A DNA stretch of 64,000 nt, from contig JBKHJN010000006.1 in the NCBI GenBank assembly GCA_046538075.1, positions 1 to 64,000 of the forward strand, in the 5' to 3' direction. Position numbers and translations under genes: made by a program. Below the pieces are notes generated by a model. It saw only the letters and a program-made list of their open reading frames with translations, was not told the origin of the DNA and searched no databases. This stretch comes from Desulfobacca_B sp046538075. GTDB taxonomy: Bacteria; Desulfobacterota; Desulfobaccia; Desulfobaccales; Desulfobaccaceae. Below are positions 35,059 through 43,151 of the stretch, one piece after another (within the stretch, counting starts at the first letter, position 1; each line of letters begins with the position of its first letter).

Positions 35059-35817
35059 ATGGCTGAGGTAAAAATCCAGGTCCGAGACCTGTCATTTTAT
35101 TATGGAGCCTTTCAGGCCCTTAAGGAAATCAATCTTGATGTCATCGCCAATGAAATCCTGGGGTTAATGGGTCCGGCCAAAAGCGGCAAATCCACCTTTT
35201 TGCGCATTCTCAACCGGATGTCCGACCTTATTCCCGACAGTCGAGTCACCGGCAGCGTGCTTCTGGATGGGGAGTATATCCTGTCCCCGGGTTATGATCT
35301 CGATCTTCTGCGTCGACGGGTGGGTATGGTCTTTGCCAAACCTATTCCCTTGCCGCGCTCGGTTTATGAAAATCTGGCGTTTGCGCCGCGGCTCCACCTC
35401 AAAAAGGGCAAAGCCGCCATGGATGAACTGGTGGAGTGGGCCTTAAAAGCCGCCCAACTCTGGGATGAAGTCAAAGATCGACTGCATGACTCGGCTCTGA
35501 AGCTCTCCGGGGGGCAGCAGCAGCGCCTCTGTCTGGCCCGTACGCTGGCCATGGAGCCCGAGGTCATCCTGCTGGACGAACCGACCAGCGGACTGGACCC
35601 GATCTCTACGGCCCGGATTGAGGAGACCTTGTCACAATTAAGGAAAGATTATACTATCATTTTAGTCAGCAATAATACCAAACAGATTGCCCGGGTGGCC
35701 GACAAGGTCGCCTTTTTGCTGATGAGCCAGTTAATCGAGTATGGAGTGACGCCGGAAGTATTTACCGTGCCCCAGGATAAGCGGACCGATGACTATATCT
35801 CCGGGCGGTTTGGCTAG
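35059..35817 (+). CDS. pstB1: Phosphate ABC transporter ATPase PstB, copy 1 (Q-loop and H-loop altered)
   Basis: A 252-residue ATPase. Walker A is altered to GPAKSGKST (38-46) but keeps Lys44. The signature KLSGGQQQRLCLAR (Ser150-Gly152) and Walker B LLDEPTSGLDP (Asp173-Glu174) are intact. Two catalytic positions are lost: Ala93 replaces the Q-loop Gln (FAKPIPLP against FQRPNPFP in copy 2) and Asn205 replaces the switch His (VSNNTKQ against VTHNMQQ). It should bind ATP but hydrolyse poorly by its own site. Copy 2, 14 bases downstream, has the reverse pattern of losses. Confidence 0.93.
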   Translation: MAEVKIQVRDLSFYYGAFQALKEINLDVIANEILGLMGPAKSGKSTFLRILNRMSDLIPDSRVTGSVLLDGEYILSPGYDLDLLRRRVGMVFAKPIPLPRSVYENLAFAPRLHLKKGKAAMDELVEWALKAAQLWDEVKDRLHDSALKLSGGQQQRLCLARTLAMEPEVILLDEPTSGLDPISTARIEETLSQLRKDYTIILVSNNTKQIARVADKVAFLLMSQLIEYGVTPEVFTVPQDKRTDDYISGRFG

Positions 35818-35831
35818 CAGGCCCAAAAATT

Positions 35832-36590
35832 ATGCCAGAAGCAATCATTATCCTGCGCTTTTTGAATTTGTACTACGGGGCCTTCCATGCCCTCAAGGAT
35901 ATTAATGGTTCCTTTAGCCGCAACCGCATCACTGCCCTGATCGGGCCTTCCGGGTGCGGCAAGTCAACGCTGTTGCGAGTGCTGAATCGCATGAACGATC
36001 TCATCGAAGGAGTGTCGATCACCGGTCAGGTTCTGATTGAGGGGGAAGACATTTACCGCAAAGGCATCAATCTTATCCAGTTGCGCAAGAAAGTAGGCAT
36101 GGTGTTTCAGCGCCCCAACCCTTTTCCGCTGTCCATTTACGATAATATTGTCTATGGGCCGCGGCTCCATGGCCGGCCCCGGAAGAGGGAACTAGAAGAT
36201 ATCCTGGTGCACTCTCTGGAGGCGGTACATATGTGGGATGAAGTCAAGGATCGGCTGTCAAGCCCGGCCTTGAGCCTCACCGAGGAACAGCAGCAACGCC
36301 TGTGCATCGCCCGCCTGCTGGCAGTGGAGCCGGAGATTCTGCTCATGGATGAACCCTGTTCAGCCCTGGACCCGCTGGCCACCTTGCAGTTAGAGGAGTT
36401 GATGCGGGAACTGATTAAAGATTACACGATCATCATCGTCACCCACAACATGCAGCAAGCGGCCCGGGTCTCGGACGACACCGGCTTCATGCTGCTGGGC
36501 GAGCTAGTGGAATTTGCCCCCACCCCCCAGGTGTTCACCCGCCCCAGTGATAAGCGCACCGACGATTACATTTCGGGGAAATACGGCTAA
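35832..36590 (+). CDS. pstB2: Phosphate ABC transporter ATPase PstB, copy 2 (signature altered)
   Basis: A 252-residue ATPase aligning residue-for-residue with copy 1. Walker A GPSGCGKST (Lys44), Gln93, Walker B LLMDEPCSALDP (Asp173-Glu174) and His205 (VTHNMQQ) are all canonical. The ABC signature is not: SLTEEQQQRLCIAR has Thr150-Glu-Glu in place of Ser-Gly-Gly. It therefore cannot complete an active site in a homodimer. With copy 1, whose signature is intact, it can form one full catalytic site. The end DDYISGKYG matches normal PstB (copy 1: DDYISGRFG). Confidence 0.93.
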   Translation: MPEAIIILRFLNLYYGAFHALKDINGSFSRNRITALIGPSGCGKSTLLRVLNRMNDLIEGVSITGQVLIEGEDIYRKGINLIQLRKKVGMVFQRPNPFPLSIYDNIVYGPRLHGRPRKRELEDILVHSLEAVHMWDEVKDRLSSPALSLTEEQQQRLCIARLLAVEPEILLMDEPCSALDPLATLQLEELMRELIKDYTIIIVTHNMQQAARVSDDTGFMLLGELVEFAPTPQVFTRPSDKRTDDYISGKYG

Positions 36591-36606
36591 GGTGTTATTT
36601 AGGTGA

Positions 36607-36641
36607 GGAGGGCGGGGGGGAACAAAGTTCTCCCCGCCTTC
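36607..36641 (+). terminator. GC-rich hairpin after the pst operon
   Basis: GGCGGGGGGGAAC (36611-36623) pairs with GTTCTCCCCGCC (36627-36638) around a tight loop, soon after the pstB2 stop. No long T-run follows. It separates the pst operon from the YcaO gene. Confidence 0.5.
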
Positions 36642-36695
36642 CCTACACCCCTCCCAAAATTGACAATCCAATTAAAATAAATAATCCATTCTAAA

Positions 36696-38435
36696 ATGAT
36701 CATAGAAAACCAAATAAACCAAGCAATTGTTCTAAATGACAGTTTTAAGGCCTACACCTATGACCTGGATAAGGCCTGCCCCCCCGAGGAGACGGTCCAG
36801 CGGGTGCAGAGCCGGTTCGCCCAGCTTGACCTGGATATTCTCAAAAATACTCTCCGGATCGACAGCGGCCGGATCGACATCCCGGTCTATATCAGCCTCT
36901 GCGGCCTGGACGCAGTGCGCACCATCGGCACCCAGAAACAGATGGGCAAAGGTTCCACCCCGGCCCAGGCCGAAGCCAGCGCCTTGATGGAGTTGGTGGA
37001 ACGCTTTAGTTTCTTTGACTTTTTGCGCCAGGGACCTTTGATCTACTCCACTCCCCGGCAGTTGGCCGAAGCGGTGCTGCCTTTTTCGACCCTGGCCCAG
37101 TCCCTATTTGATACCGGTCCGGAGGTCGAACTGGCGGCTGAGCTGTATCCGGACTGGCCACTGCATTTTACTGCCGCCACCAGCCTCACCCATGGCCAGG
37201 CGGTGATGCTGCCCTTTCACTGGTTTTATCTGATCAATGAATACAACGGCCCGGCCGCCGGCAATTGCCGGGAAGAGGCTATCCTGCAGGGCCTGTGCGA
37301 GGTGGTGGAGCGCCATGTCGGCTCGGTGATCAGCCACGACCGCCTGTTCACCCCCGCCATTGACCCGGCCTCGGTGCAGGATCCAGTGGGGCGGGAACTG
37401 CTGGCCAAATTTCAGGCCCAAGGGATCGTCCTGCATCTTAGGGATTTTTCGCTGGACACCGGCATCCCCACTATCGGGGTCCTGGCCTATGACCCGGCCA
37501 CCTTTCCAGAGGCCAGCGAAATCGTGTTTACTGCCGGAACCACGCCGCACCCGGAAAAATCTCTGATCCGCGCCTTAACCGAGGTGGCCCAGCTCGCCGG
37601 AGATTTTGATAAACAGACCTCTTATAACCCGACCCTGCCCAAATACCAGAGCCTCACTGACGCCAGCTATCTGATGCAACCCGAGCCGTTGATTGCCATT
37701 GATTCACTGCCCAACCTGGCAGATGACAATATCAAGGTGGAAATTGAAAATTGTGTGGCGGCCCTGGACAAACTGGGGTGGGAAGTACTAGTGGTTGATC
37801 TTACCCATCCCGACATCCAGCTTCCCGCAGTCTATGTCATAATCCCCGGCACTCACTTCCGGGAGCGCACCCGGAACACCAACGTCATTTTCCATCTGGC
37901 CAAAGTCGCCAGCCTGTACGCGGCTCCGCCTGAGGCCCTGGCCGCCCTCCAGCGCCTGAATGAAACCTTTCCGGGCCGCTTTGATGTCTTGTTTTTTCAG
38001 GGACTGATTATGGACCAGCTAGGGGCTACAACCGAGGCCCTCGCTTACTTCCAGGCCTCTTTAGCGGCCCGGCCTCCGGCCCAGGAGATCGCCAGCGTCT
38101 ATTGTCACATCGGCTCCTGTCAGAAAGACCTGGGAGATTATGCCAGCGCCATTGCCTCCCTTAAACAGGCCCAGGCCGCCAATGATCAGTTGAAGGAAGT
38201 CTATCACCTGCTGGGCTTCTGCTATTTCAAGCGCAAAGAATTCCAGGCGGCAGTGGAGTGCTTTGAAAAAGCCATTGAACTGGACCCCGGCTCCGGGATC
38301 GATTATGCCAATCTGGGGATCAACCTGCGGGAATTGGGATTCAAAAAAGAGGCGGCGCATCTGCTGCGCCTGGCCTTGGATCTGGATCCTGGTTTGGACT
38401 TCGCCCGTCAGGCCCTGGCAGCCTTGGAAGGCTAA
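36696..38435 (+). CDS. ycaO: YcaO-domain protein with C-terminal TPR repeats
   Basis: A 579-residue ATP-dependent cyclodehydratase-fold protein. The YcaO domain (about 60-400) shows MGKGSTPAQAEASALMELVERF, then CREEAILQGLCEVVERHV, and the ATP-contact region RALTEVAQLAGDF. The C-terminal part (about 420-579) is TPR-like (DVLFFQGLIMDQLGATTEALAYF, CHIGSCQKDLGDYASAIASL, GFCYFKRKEFQAAVECFEKA). This is the E. coli YcaO layout, a protein linked to beta-methylthiolation of ribosomal protein S12. A stand-alone gene, it follows the pst operon by 105 bases. A RiPP role would need a precursor gene, and none is nearby. Confidence 0.88.
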   Translation: MIIENQINQAIVLNDSFKAYTYDLDKACPPEETVQRVQSRFAQLDLDILKNTLRIDSGRIDIPVYISLCGLDAVRTIGTQKQMGKGSTPAQAEASALMELVERFSFFDFLRQGPLIYSTPRQLAEAVLPFSTLAQSLFDTGPEVELAAELYPDWPLHFTAATSLTHGQAVMLPFHWFYLINEYNGPAAGNCREEAILQGLCEVVERHVGSVISHDRLFTPAIDPASVQDPVGRELLAKFQAQGIVLHLRDFSLDTGIPTIGVLAYDPATFPEASEIVFTAGTTPHPEKSLIRALTEVAQLAGDFDKQTSYNPTLPKYQSLTDASYLMQPEPLIAIDSLPNLADDNIKVEIENCVAALDKLGWEVLVVDLTHPDIQLPAVYVIIPGTHFRERTRNTNVIFHLAKVASLYAAPPEALAALQRLNETFPGRFDVLFFQGLIMDQLGATTEALAYFQASLAARPPAQEIASVYCHIGSCQKDLGDYASAIASLKQAQAANDQLKEVYHLLGFCYFKRKEFQAAVECFEKAIELDPGSGIDYANLGINLRELGFKKEAAHLLRLALDLDPGLDFARQALAALEG

Positions 38436-38452
38436 GTTAAGGTTATATCATT

Positions 38453-38488
38453 GGTGGGGCGACCCAGCCGATCGCCCCCACCATTTTA
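38453..38488 (+). terminator. Terminator after the YcaO gene
   Basis: GGTGGGGCGA (38453-38462) pairs with TCGCCCCCACC (38472-38482), followed by ATTTTATC. A good intrinsic terminator, also placed to serve the convergent glycosyltransferase gene. Confidence 0.7.
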
Positions 38489-38503
38489 TCTCCCCCACCT
38501 CTC

Positions 38504-39871
38504 CTAACGGGTCAGCCAGCGGGTGTTGCGCAGGGTGAAAACGGCGTAAACCGGAATCCATTTTAAAAGGAAAAAGGAATAGTAGGAGTACAGGACCCCG
38601 TAAACGAAGTCCAGATCACGTTCCTGCTGGATATAGTAGCTGGTGAGGATCAAGGTGATAATCCCCATGGCCGTAAAGAATTTAAGGATAATCACCGGAT
38701 ACATAACAAAGGTGGCGACCAGCAGCGGCAGGAAAAGGTAGCGCAGGGGAAAGTTCAGCCCCCGGACCAGAAAGTCCAGAATCGGCAACAGGCGATCCCG
38801 GTCGCGGTAGCGGGTAAAAATATATTTTAGCTGGACATAAGATTCCCGGAAATTGCTGCGGTCCCAACGCAGAAACATCTTGCACAGGCCTTTATAGGCC
38901 TGGGGAACGATGGTGTAAACTACAGCGGTCCGTTGATAGGCGGTATAATAACCCTGGCGCAAGATATAATTAGTGAAAGCGCGGTCTTCACCGATGGTAC
39001 AACGCACCCCTAGGAAGGTCTGATGGCGCCATGCCTCCAGAACCGGCAAGACGGCCTCCCGGCGGTAGGCCGACAGGGCCCCAGGTGTGCAAAATACTGC
39101 CCCGTACATCGATTGGGAGGCCCGCAGAAAATCGAATGACAGGATAAACCGCACCCACAGCATGCGGGTCAGGATATTCTGATGGCGGTTATAAACCTTG
39201 ACATTGCCGGCCACCGCACCATACTTGGGGTTGTGGAGCATGGGGGCAATGACCTGCTTCAAGGTCTCCGGGGTGATGACGCTGTCGGAGTCGACGGTGA
39301 CAAAAAAATCCCCCTGACCCTGAGTAAAAGCTGCGTACATCGCTTCTCGTTTGCCCCGATTGGCCGGGAAGCGGATAGTTTTGATCAGGTCCGGGAAGCG
39401 CTGCTGGGCCCGCTCCATGTAAAACCAGGTGTCATCCTGGGAACCGTCATCGATACAGATGATTTCCAGGCGGTCGGCCGGATAATCGGCATTGGCCACG
39501 GAATAAATGGCTTTTTCCACCATCGACCCCTCGTTATAGGCCGGGATGATCACGGTCAGGCGGGGTAAAGGGCCGGGCGGCAGGGGATAAGGCTTATATC
39601 GCCACCAGAGCACCGTGTGAACCAATTGTAAGATCAAAAAGGCCAGAGCATAGGCGGCGCCAATCCCCAAGAGCGGCTTGACGTAGCTCTGATAAGCGAA
39701 GGGGCTTATATAACCGTCCACTGATCCGATATTGATAGCAATAACTAAAGACAATAACAAACCCAGGATTACCATAATTTTTAAAATCAAATCTGTGGCC
39801 CGGAATCTCTGGTCCAGTCCCGCAGGCCGCCCCTGGCCCAAGGCCACAGCATTAAAAGTAGAAGAAGCCAT
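38504..39871 (-). CDS. Membrane-bound family 2 glycosyltransferase (hyaluronan synthase-like)
   Basis: A 455-residue processive-type GT2 from the ATG at 39871. Two N-terminal helices (about 30-75) precede the GT-A domain: TVIIPAYNEGSMVEKAI, IICIDDGSQDDTW, FVTVDSDSVITP (DxD-like), then the acceptor base in IGEDRAFTNYIL and the FLRWDRSN that corresponds to the Q/RxxRW motif. Four C-terminal helices follow. It would polymerise and translocate a hexose or HexNAc polymer. Stand-alone, convergent with the YcaO gene. The sugar cannot be stated. Confidence 0.87.
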   Translation of the reverse strand: MASSTFNAVALGQGRPAGLDQRFRATDLILKIMVILGLLLSLVIAINIGSVDGYISPFAYQSYVKPLLGIGAAYALAFLILQLVHTVLWWRYKPYPLPPGPLPRLTVIIPAYNEGSMVEKAIYSVANADYPADRLEIICIDDGSQDDTWFYMERAQQRFPDLIKTIRFPANRGKREAMYAAFTQGQGDFFVTVDSDSVITPETLKQVIAPMLHNPKYGAVAGNVKVYNRHQNILTRMLWVRFILSFDFLRASQSMYGAVFCTPGALSAYRREAVLPVLEAWRHQTFLGVRCTIGEDRAFTNYILRQGYYTAYQRTAVVYTIVPQAYKGLCKMFLRWDRSNFRESYVQLKYIFTRYRDRDRLLPILDFLVRGLNFPLRYLFLPLLVATFVMYPVIILKFFTAMGIITLILTSYYIQQERDLDFVYGVLYSYYSFFLLKWIPVYAVFTLRNTRWLTR

Positions 39872-40226
39872 AATAGTGTTTCCTGTTAGCGGATAGATTT
39901 TTAGACAACCGCTATACATAGAGCAAAAAGCTTGCCAATAAACCCGGAGCGCTGGCCAGGCAAGTTATTGATTTTTTAAGGAATAATTTATAGCAAAAGT
40001 TCGGTTCCGGGCCTGTTTGAGGGGTGTTTTCTCGTATTGAGAGAGAGTGAGAAAAACTGGCGGGTTTTTTTCTCAAATTGAGTAAAAGCCTAACTGCAGG
40101 GGACCTTGTCAGCCGCTGCCACCAGTTTTTTGCAACCCCAAACTCAACTATTACGACTTTATTTTAAGGTTGCAATTAGCGGGAGTTCTTGTAAGGTAGG
40201 CTGGTTAAAATAATCAGGATTTGGGG

Positions 40227-40269
40227 TTGACAAAATCCTAGATGGGGCTTATATTGAACATTAGTTCAA
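40227..40269 (+). promoter_or_regulatory. Strong promoter with overlapping palindromic operator
   Basis: TTGACA (40227-40232), 17-base spacer, TATATT (40250-40255). A perfect 6-4-6 inverted repeat TTGAACATTAGTTCAA (40254-40269) covers the end of the -10 box and the transcription start. Such placement is typical of ArsR/SmtB-type repressor sites. It should drive the ORP locus. The 355 bases upstream to the GT2 start contain no gene. Confidence 0.75.
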
Positions 40270-40311
40270 ATACAATTCGGATGGGTTAAATATCAGCAGT
40301 CATCATCTGAA

Positions 40312-40348
40312 GGGGAAGAGAACCACCGGGCTTTGCGGTTTCTTCCCC
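40312..40348 (+). promoter_or_regulatory. Leader hairpin before the ORP locus
   Basis: GGGGAAGAGAACC (40312-40324) pairs with GGTTTCTTCCCC (40337-40348) with one bulge. It lies in the leader between promoter and first gene, with TTTAATGTTAAA after it. It could attenuate or stabilise the transcript. Confidence 0.5.
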
Positions 40349-40381
40349 GGTTTAATGTTAAAACTTAATATAAAAAGGAGA

Positions 40382-40738
40382 ATGACAATGCCAGGTGGCT
40401 TTAAAAATAAAGGCAATCAACGCGGAGGCGGGGGTGGCCAGGGTTCGGGCCGGGGTCAAGGACGCTCCAGAGGCGGCCCTGGTGGTCAGGGAAAAGGTTC
40501 AAATTCCAAACGCACCAGCTGCGGTGGGGGGTCCCAAATGAACAATGGGGGCTCAACCTCGAACCCCGGTCAACGCCAATCATCCTGGTGGCGCCGGTGG
40601 TTGGGCCGTTGGTGGCCAGCATCCGCTTCCCGCGGCTCTGGGGGCAGAGGCAGCCAGGGGGCGAGGGAATGGGATGCCGGCCAAGGCCCGGGTGGCCAGT
40701 CCTCTGGCCAGGGCCGCAGGGGCGGAATTAAAAATTAA
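40382..40738 (+). CDS. Gly/Arg/Gln-rich low-complexity protein
   Basis: 118 residues from the ATG at 40382 (AAAAGGAGA upstream). The chain is mostly Gly, Arg, Gln and Ser (GGGGGQGSGRGQGRSRGG and similar), with one Trp-rich patch SSWWRRWLGRWWP. Disordered, strongly basic. Similar Gly-rich small proteins precede NifX/Mrp-type genes in other anaerobes, where they are often annotated as DUF5320 relatives. The second half could contain a frameshift since other frames are also open. First gene behind the operator-bearing promoter. Confidence 0.6.
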   Translation: MTMPGGFKNKGNQRGGGGGQGSGRGQGRSRGGPGGQGKGSNSKRTSCGGGSQMNNGGSTSNPGQRQSSWWRRWLGRWWPASASRGSGGRGSQGAREWDAGQGPGGQSSGQGRRGGIKN

Positions 40739-40824
40739 TCAGTTGTCCTTAGCCCGGCGAGATCCTCAAACTTAGGGGGGCTAAGGCATGCCAGAAAAAA
40801 TTGACTTTAAGGAGGTTTAAAGAT

Positions 40825-41145
40825 ATGCCCAGATTTGATGGGAGTGGACCCCGGGGACAAGGCCCGGGGACAGGCCGAGGAAGAGGTTATTGTCGGACCG
40901 GTTATGGCCGCGGTGGCGGATACGATCCTGGCCGCGGCGCTGGATCAGGCCAAGGTCGCGGACGCCGGTTCCAGGGACGCGGTTATGAACCGCCAACCGG
41001 GAATCCAACTTCGGTGGGTTATAATCCCGGGATCGAGGCCAGGCCTGCCCGGCAGCCGGATGTGGCTGAGCTCCAGGCCCAGGAACAGATGTTAATCCAG
41101 GGGCTAAGGGCCATCAGGGAGCGGCTGGCCGCTCTGGAAGGGTAA
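40825..41145 (+). CDS. DUF5320-like Gly/Arg-rich protein
   Basis: 106 residues from the ATG at 40825 (AAGGAGG ten bases upstream). Starts MPRFDGSGPRGQGPGTGRGR, very like the MPxGDGTGPxGxGPxTGR start of DUF5320 proteins. Then a Gly/Tyr/Arg stretch and a helical tail VAELQAQEQMLIQGLRAIRER, also seen in that family. Function unknown, but the family regularly accompanies iron-molybdenum-cofactor-binding (NifX-like) and Mrp genes, as here. Confidence 0.75.
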   Translation: MPRFDGSGPRGQGPGTGRGRGYCRTGYGRGGGYDPGRGAGSGQGRGRRFQGRGYEPPTGNPTSVGYNPGIEARPARQPDVAELQAQEQMLIQGLRAIRERLAALEG

Positions 41146-41180
41146 AATTTACCCGTAGCCTCAAATCCTAGCGTTAATTC

Positions 41181-41205
41181 GGGCGTGAGGTTGATCTTCA
41201 CGCCC
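41181..41205 (+). terminator. Hairpin between the DUF5320-like and NifX-like genes
   Basis: GGGCGTGA (41181-41188) pairs with TCACGCCC (41198-41205). No T-run follows, so partial termination or mRNA processing is more likely than a full stop. Confidence 0.45.
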
Positions 41206-41255
41206 AAAATGATTATAAAAATTAAAAAATTGTTGGAAGGGGTACAAGAGGTACA

Positions 41256-41621
41256 ATGAAGACTATTGCTGTCAGCGCCACTGAGAAAAGTCTTGACTCT
41301 CCGGTAGATCCTCGATTTGGACGGGCCAAGTACTTTATCGTGGTAGATCCGGAAACCATGGAATGGGAAGCTCTCGATAATAACTCAAATAGTAATGCCG
41401 CCCATGGGGCCGGCATTCAGGCCGCCCGCCTGGTGGCCCAACAGCGGATCAAAACCGTCCTCACCGGCAACTGCGGGCCTAACGCTTTCGAGACCTTACA
41501 AGCGGCCGGGATTGAGGTCGCAATCGGGGTTAACAGCACCGTCCGGCAGGCGGTGGAGCGGTTGCAGCGGGGAGAAATTACTATGGCCCAAAATCCCAAT
41601 GTCAACCGGCATTGGGGTTAA
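41256..41621 (+). CDS. NifX/NifB-type dinitrogenase iron-molybdenum cofactor-binding-family protein (orange protein-like)
   Basis: A 121-residue protein of the NifX/NafY/ORP fold: MKTIAVSATEKSLDSPVDPRFGRAKYFIVV (shown in part: SPVDPRFGRAKYF) and VLTGNCGPNAFETLQAAGIEVAIG are diagnostic. In Desulfovibrio the equivalent orange protein binds a Mo-Cu-sulfide cluster. Here it lies beside an Mrp-ORP fusion and two ferredoxin-bearing MinD ATPases, the same gene set. It has one Cys only, within GNCGP. It probably carries a metal-sulfide cluster handed over by the ATPases. Confidence 0.85.
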   Translation: MKTIAVSATEKSLDSPVDPRFGRAKYFIVVDPETMEWEALDNNSNSNAAHGAGIQAARLVAQQRIKTVLTGNCGPNAFETLQAAGIEVAIGVNSTVRQAVERLQRGEITMAQNPNVNRHWG

Positions 41622-41633
41622 CCGGGGGACACC

Positions 41634-41822
41634 ATGCTCAAAGTGGCATTGGTGGCTTTTCAAGGCGCCCCCAGGGGGTTTGTCCATGGGCTGCTCAACA
41701 CTCTCGACCTGCACCAACGAAACACGCAAGTCAAAATCGTTATGGCAGGCACAGGGCTTGCCAATTTTGGAGGAGATGCATGGCCATCCCCGCCTGGGGG
41801 GATATCTGGAGGCTGGTTTTAG
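41634..41822 (+). pseudogene. Truncated, frameshifted DsrE-like protein
   Basis: Begins MLKVALVAFQGAPRGFVHGLLNTLDL and KIVMAGTGLANF, matching the N-terminal half of small DsrE/DsrF-like proteins (KVALVAFNGDPMCFxHVLLNALDM...KIVxEGxATxL). After GLANF the frame gives GGDAWPSPPGG and stops. Removing one T from the run at 41771-41774 gives GLANLEEMHGHPRLGGYLEAGF, which fits the family better but still ends early. So the gene carries a frameshift and is about half length. Probably inactive. It lies between the NifX-like and Mrp genes. Confidence 0.6.
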
Positions 41823-41895
41823 ATTATTGACTTTTTAATAATTTCATAATCTAATCTATTAACAGAAGAATATTACTAAGGAGGAGTTACCCATA

Positions 41896-43137
41896 ATGCA
41901 TGAATGTTCTAATCATCAGGGAGGCGGCACTTGCGCCACCTGTGGACAGCAGCATCAGCACGAAGAGGCTCACCAGGAAGAACGCCAGATGCGCGCTGCC
42001 CTGGAGCGGATTCGCCACAAATTGCTGGTCATGAGCGGCAAAGGCGGCGTCGGCAAGAGCAGCGTCGCAGTGACCCTGGCCCTGGCCCTGGCCTGGCGGG
42101 GGTTCAAGGTCGGCATCATGGACGTTGATTTACACGGACCCAACGTGCTGCGGATGTTAGGGTTGAAGGAGGCCTTGGATCTGGCCCATGGCAGCTTTGT
42201 GCTACCGGGCGATCTTTCCGATAATTTGAAGGTGATTTCTATCGAAGCCCTGATGCAGAACCGGGATTCGGCAGTCATCTGGCGGGGGCCTCTCAAGCAC
42301 CGGGTCATCCAACAGTTCATCACCGATGTCGAGTGGGGCCCGTTGGACTACTTGATTATCGATTCTCCGCCCGGTACCGGCGATGAACCGCTGTCGGTGG
42401 CTCAGTCCATACCCGAAGCCCAGGCGGTGATTGTTACCACTCCTCAGGAAATTTCCCTGGCCGACGTCCGCAAGTCGATCAACTTCTGCCGCAAGGTCAA
42501 CATGAAAATTCTGGGCCTGATCGAAAACATGAGCCATCTGATCTGCCCCAAGTGCGGCGAGGAGATTCCCTTGTTTCGATCCGGCGGCGGGGAAAAAACC
42601 GCTCAGGTGATGAAAGTGCCGTTGCTGGGCAGTCTGCCCTTTGATTATAACATCGTTGAAGCCGGGGACACCGGGCAGATGCCGCTGCTGAAAGTCAAAA
42701 AGAGCCCTTACCTGGAGACCTTTAACTCTATCCTGGATAAAATTATCGACATCCTGGATAAGGAAGCCGCAGAAAGACCGGCCCAGCAACGGGTGCCGGG
42801 AACCCAAAAATTTGCCATCCCAGTAGACAATGAGCGCTTGGCCGAGCATTTCGGGCATGCCAGCCAATTCGTCCTGGTTACCGTAAAAGATCATGATATC
42901 TTAAACCAGGAGACGGTCACTCCGCCTCCCCATGAACCGGGCGTCTTGCCGGCCTGGATGGAGGAATTGGGAGTAACCCATATCTTTGCTGCTGGCATGG
43001 GAGCCAAAGCTCGAGAGCTGTTTAACCAGAAAGGGGTAGAGGTCATCACCGGTGTGCCCCTGCTGCCCCCCAAGGAGTTGCTGCAGCAATATTTTGACAA
43101 AACTCTGGTTACCGGCCCGAATGTCTGCGATCATTGA
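41896..43137 (+). CDS. Mrp/NBP35 ATPase fused to a NifX/ORP domain (MrpORP)
   Basis: 413 residues. N-terminal Cys motif (Cys4, Cys13, Cys16 in MHECSNHQGGGTCATC) as in NBP35 proteins; deviant Walker A SGKGGVGKSS (47-56); metal-linked CPKCGEEIP; then, from about residue 295, a NifX-like domain starting TQKFAIPVDNERLAEHFGHASQF. This fusion is known in Desulfovibrio as MrpORP, part of the orange-protein complex linked to cell division and metal-cluster handling. The next gene overlaps closely. Strong AGGAGG precedes the ATG. Confidence 0.92.
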   Translation: MHECSNHQGGGTCATCGQQHQHEEAHQEERQMRAALERIRHKLLVMSGKGGVGKSSVAVTLALALAWRGFKVGIMDVDLHGPNVLRMLGLKEALDLAHGSFVLPGDLSDNLKVISIEALMQNRDSAVIWRGPLKHRVIQQFITDVEWGPLDYLIIDSPPGTGDEPLSVAQSIPEAQAVIVTTPQEISLADVRKSINFCRKVNMKILGLIENMSHLICPKCGEEIPLFRSGGGEKTAQVMKVPLLGSLPFDYNIVEAGDTGQMPLLKVKKSPYLETFNSILDKIIDILDKEAAERPAQQRVPGTQKFAIPVDNERLAEHFGHASQFVLVTVKDHDILNQETVTPPPHEPGVLPAWMEELGVTHIFAAGMGAKARELFNQKGVEVITGVPLLPPKELLQQYFDKTLVTGPNVCDH

Positions 43138-43151
43138 TGAGGCCAGAAACC

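Noticed and set aside
42202..42894. 230-residue minus-strand open frame over the Mrp gene
   Set aside because: Antisense of a clear Mrp/NBP35 ATPase; many Gly/His/Gln typical of shadow frames in GC-rich DNA.
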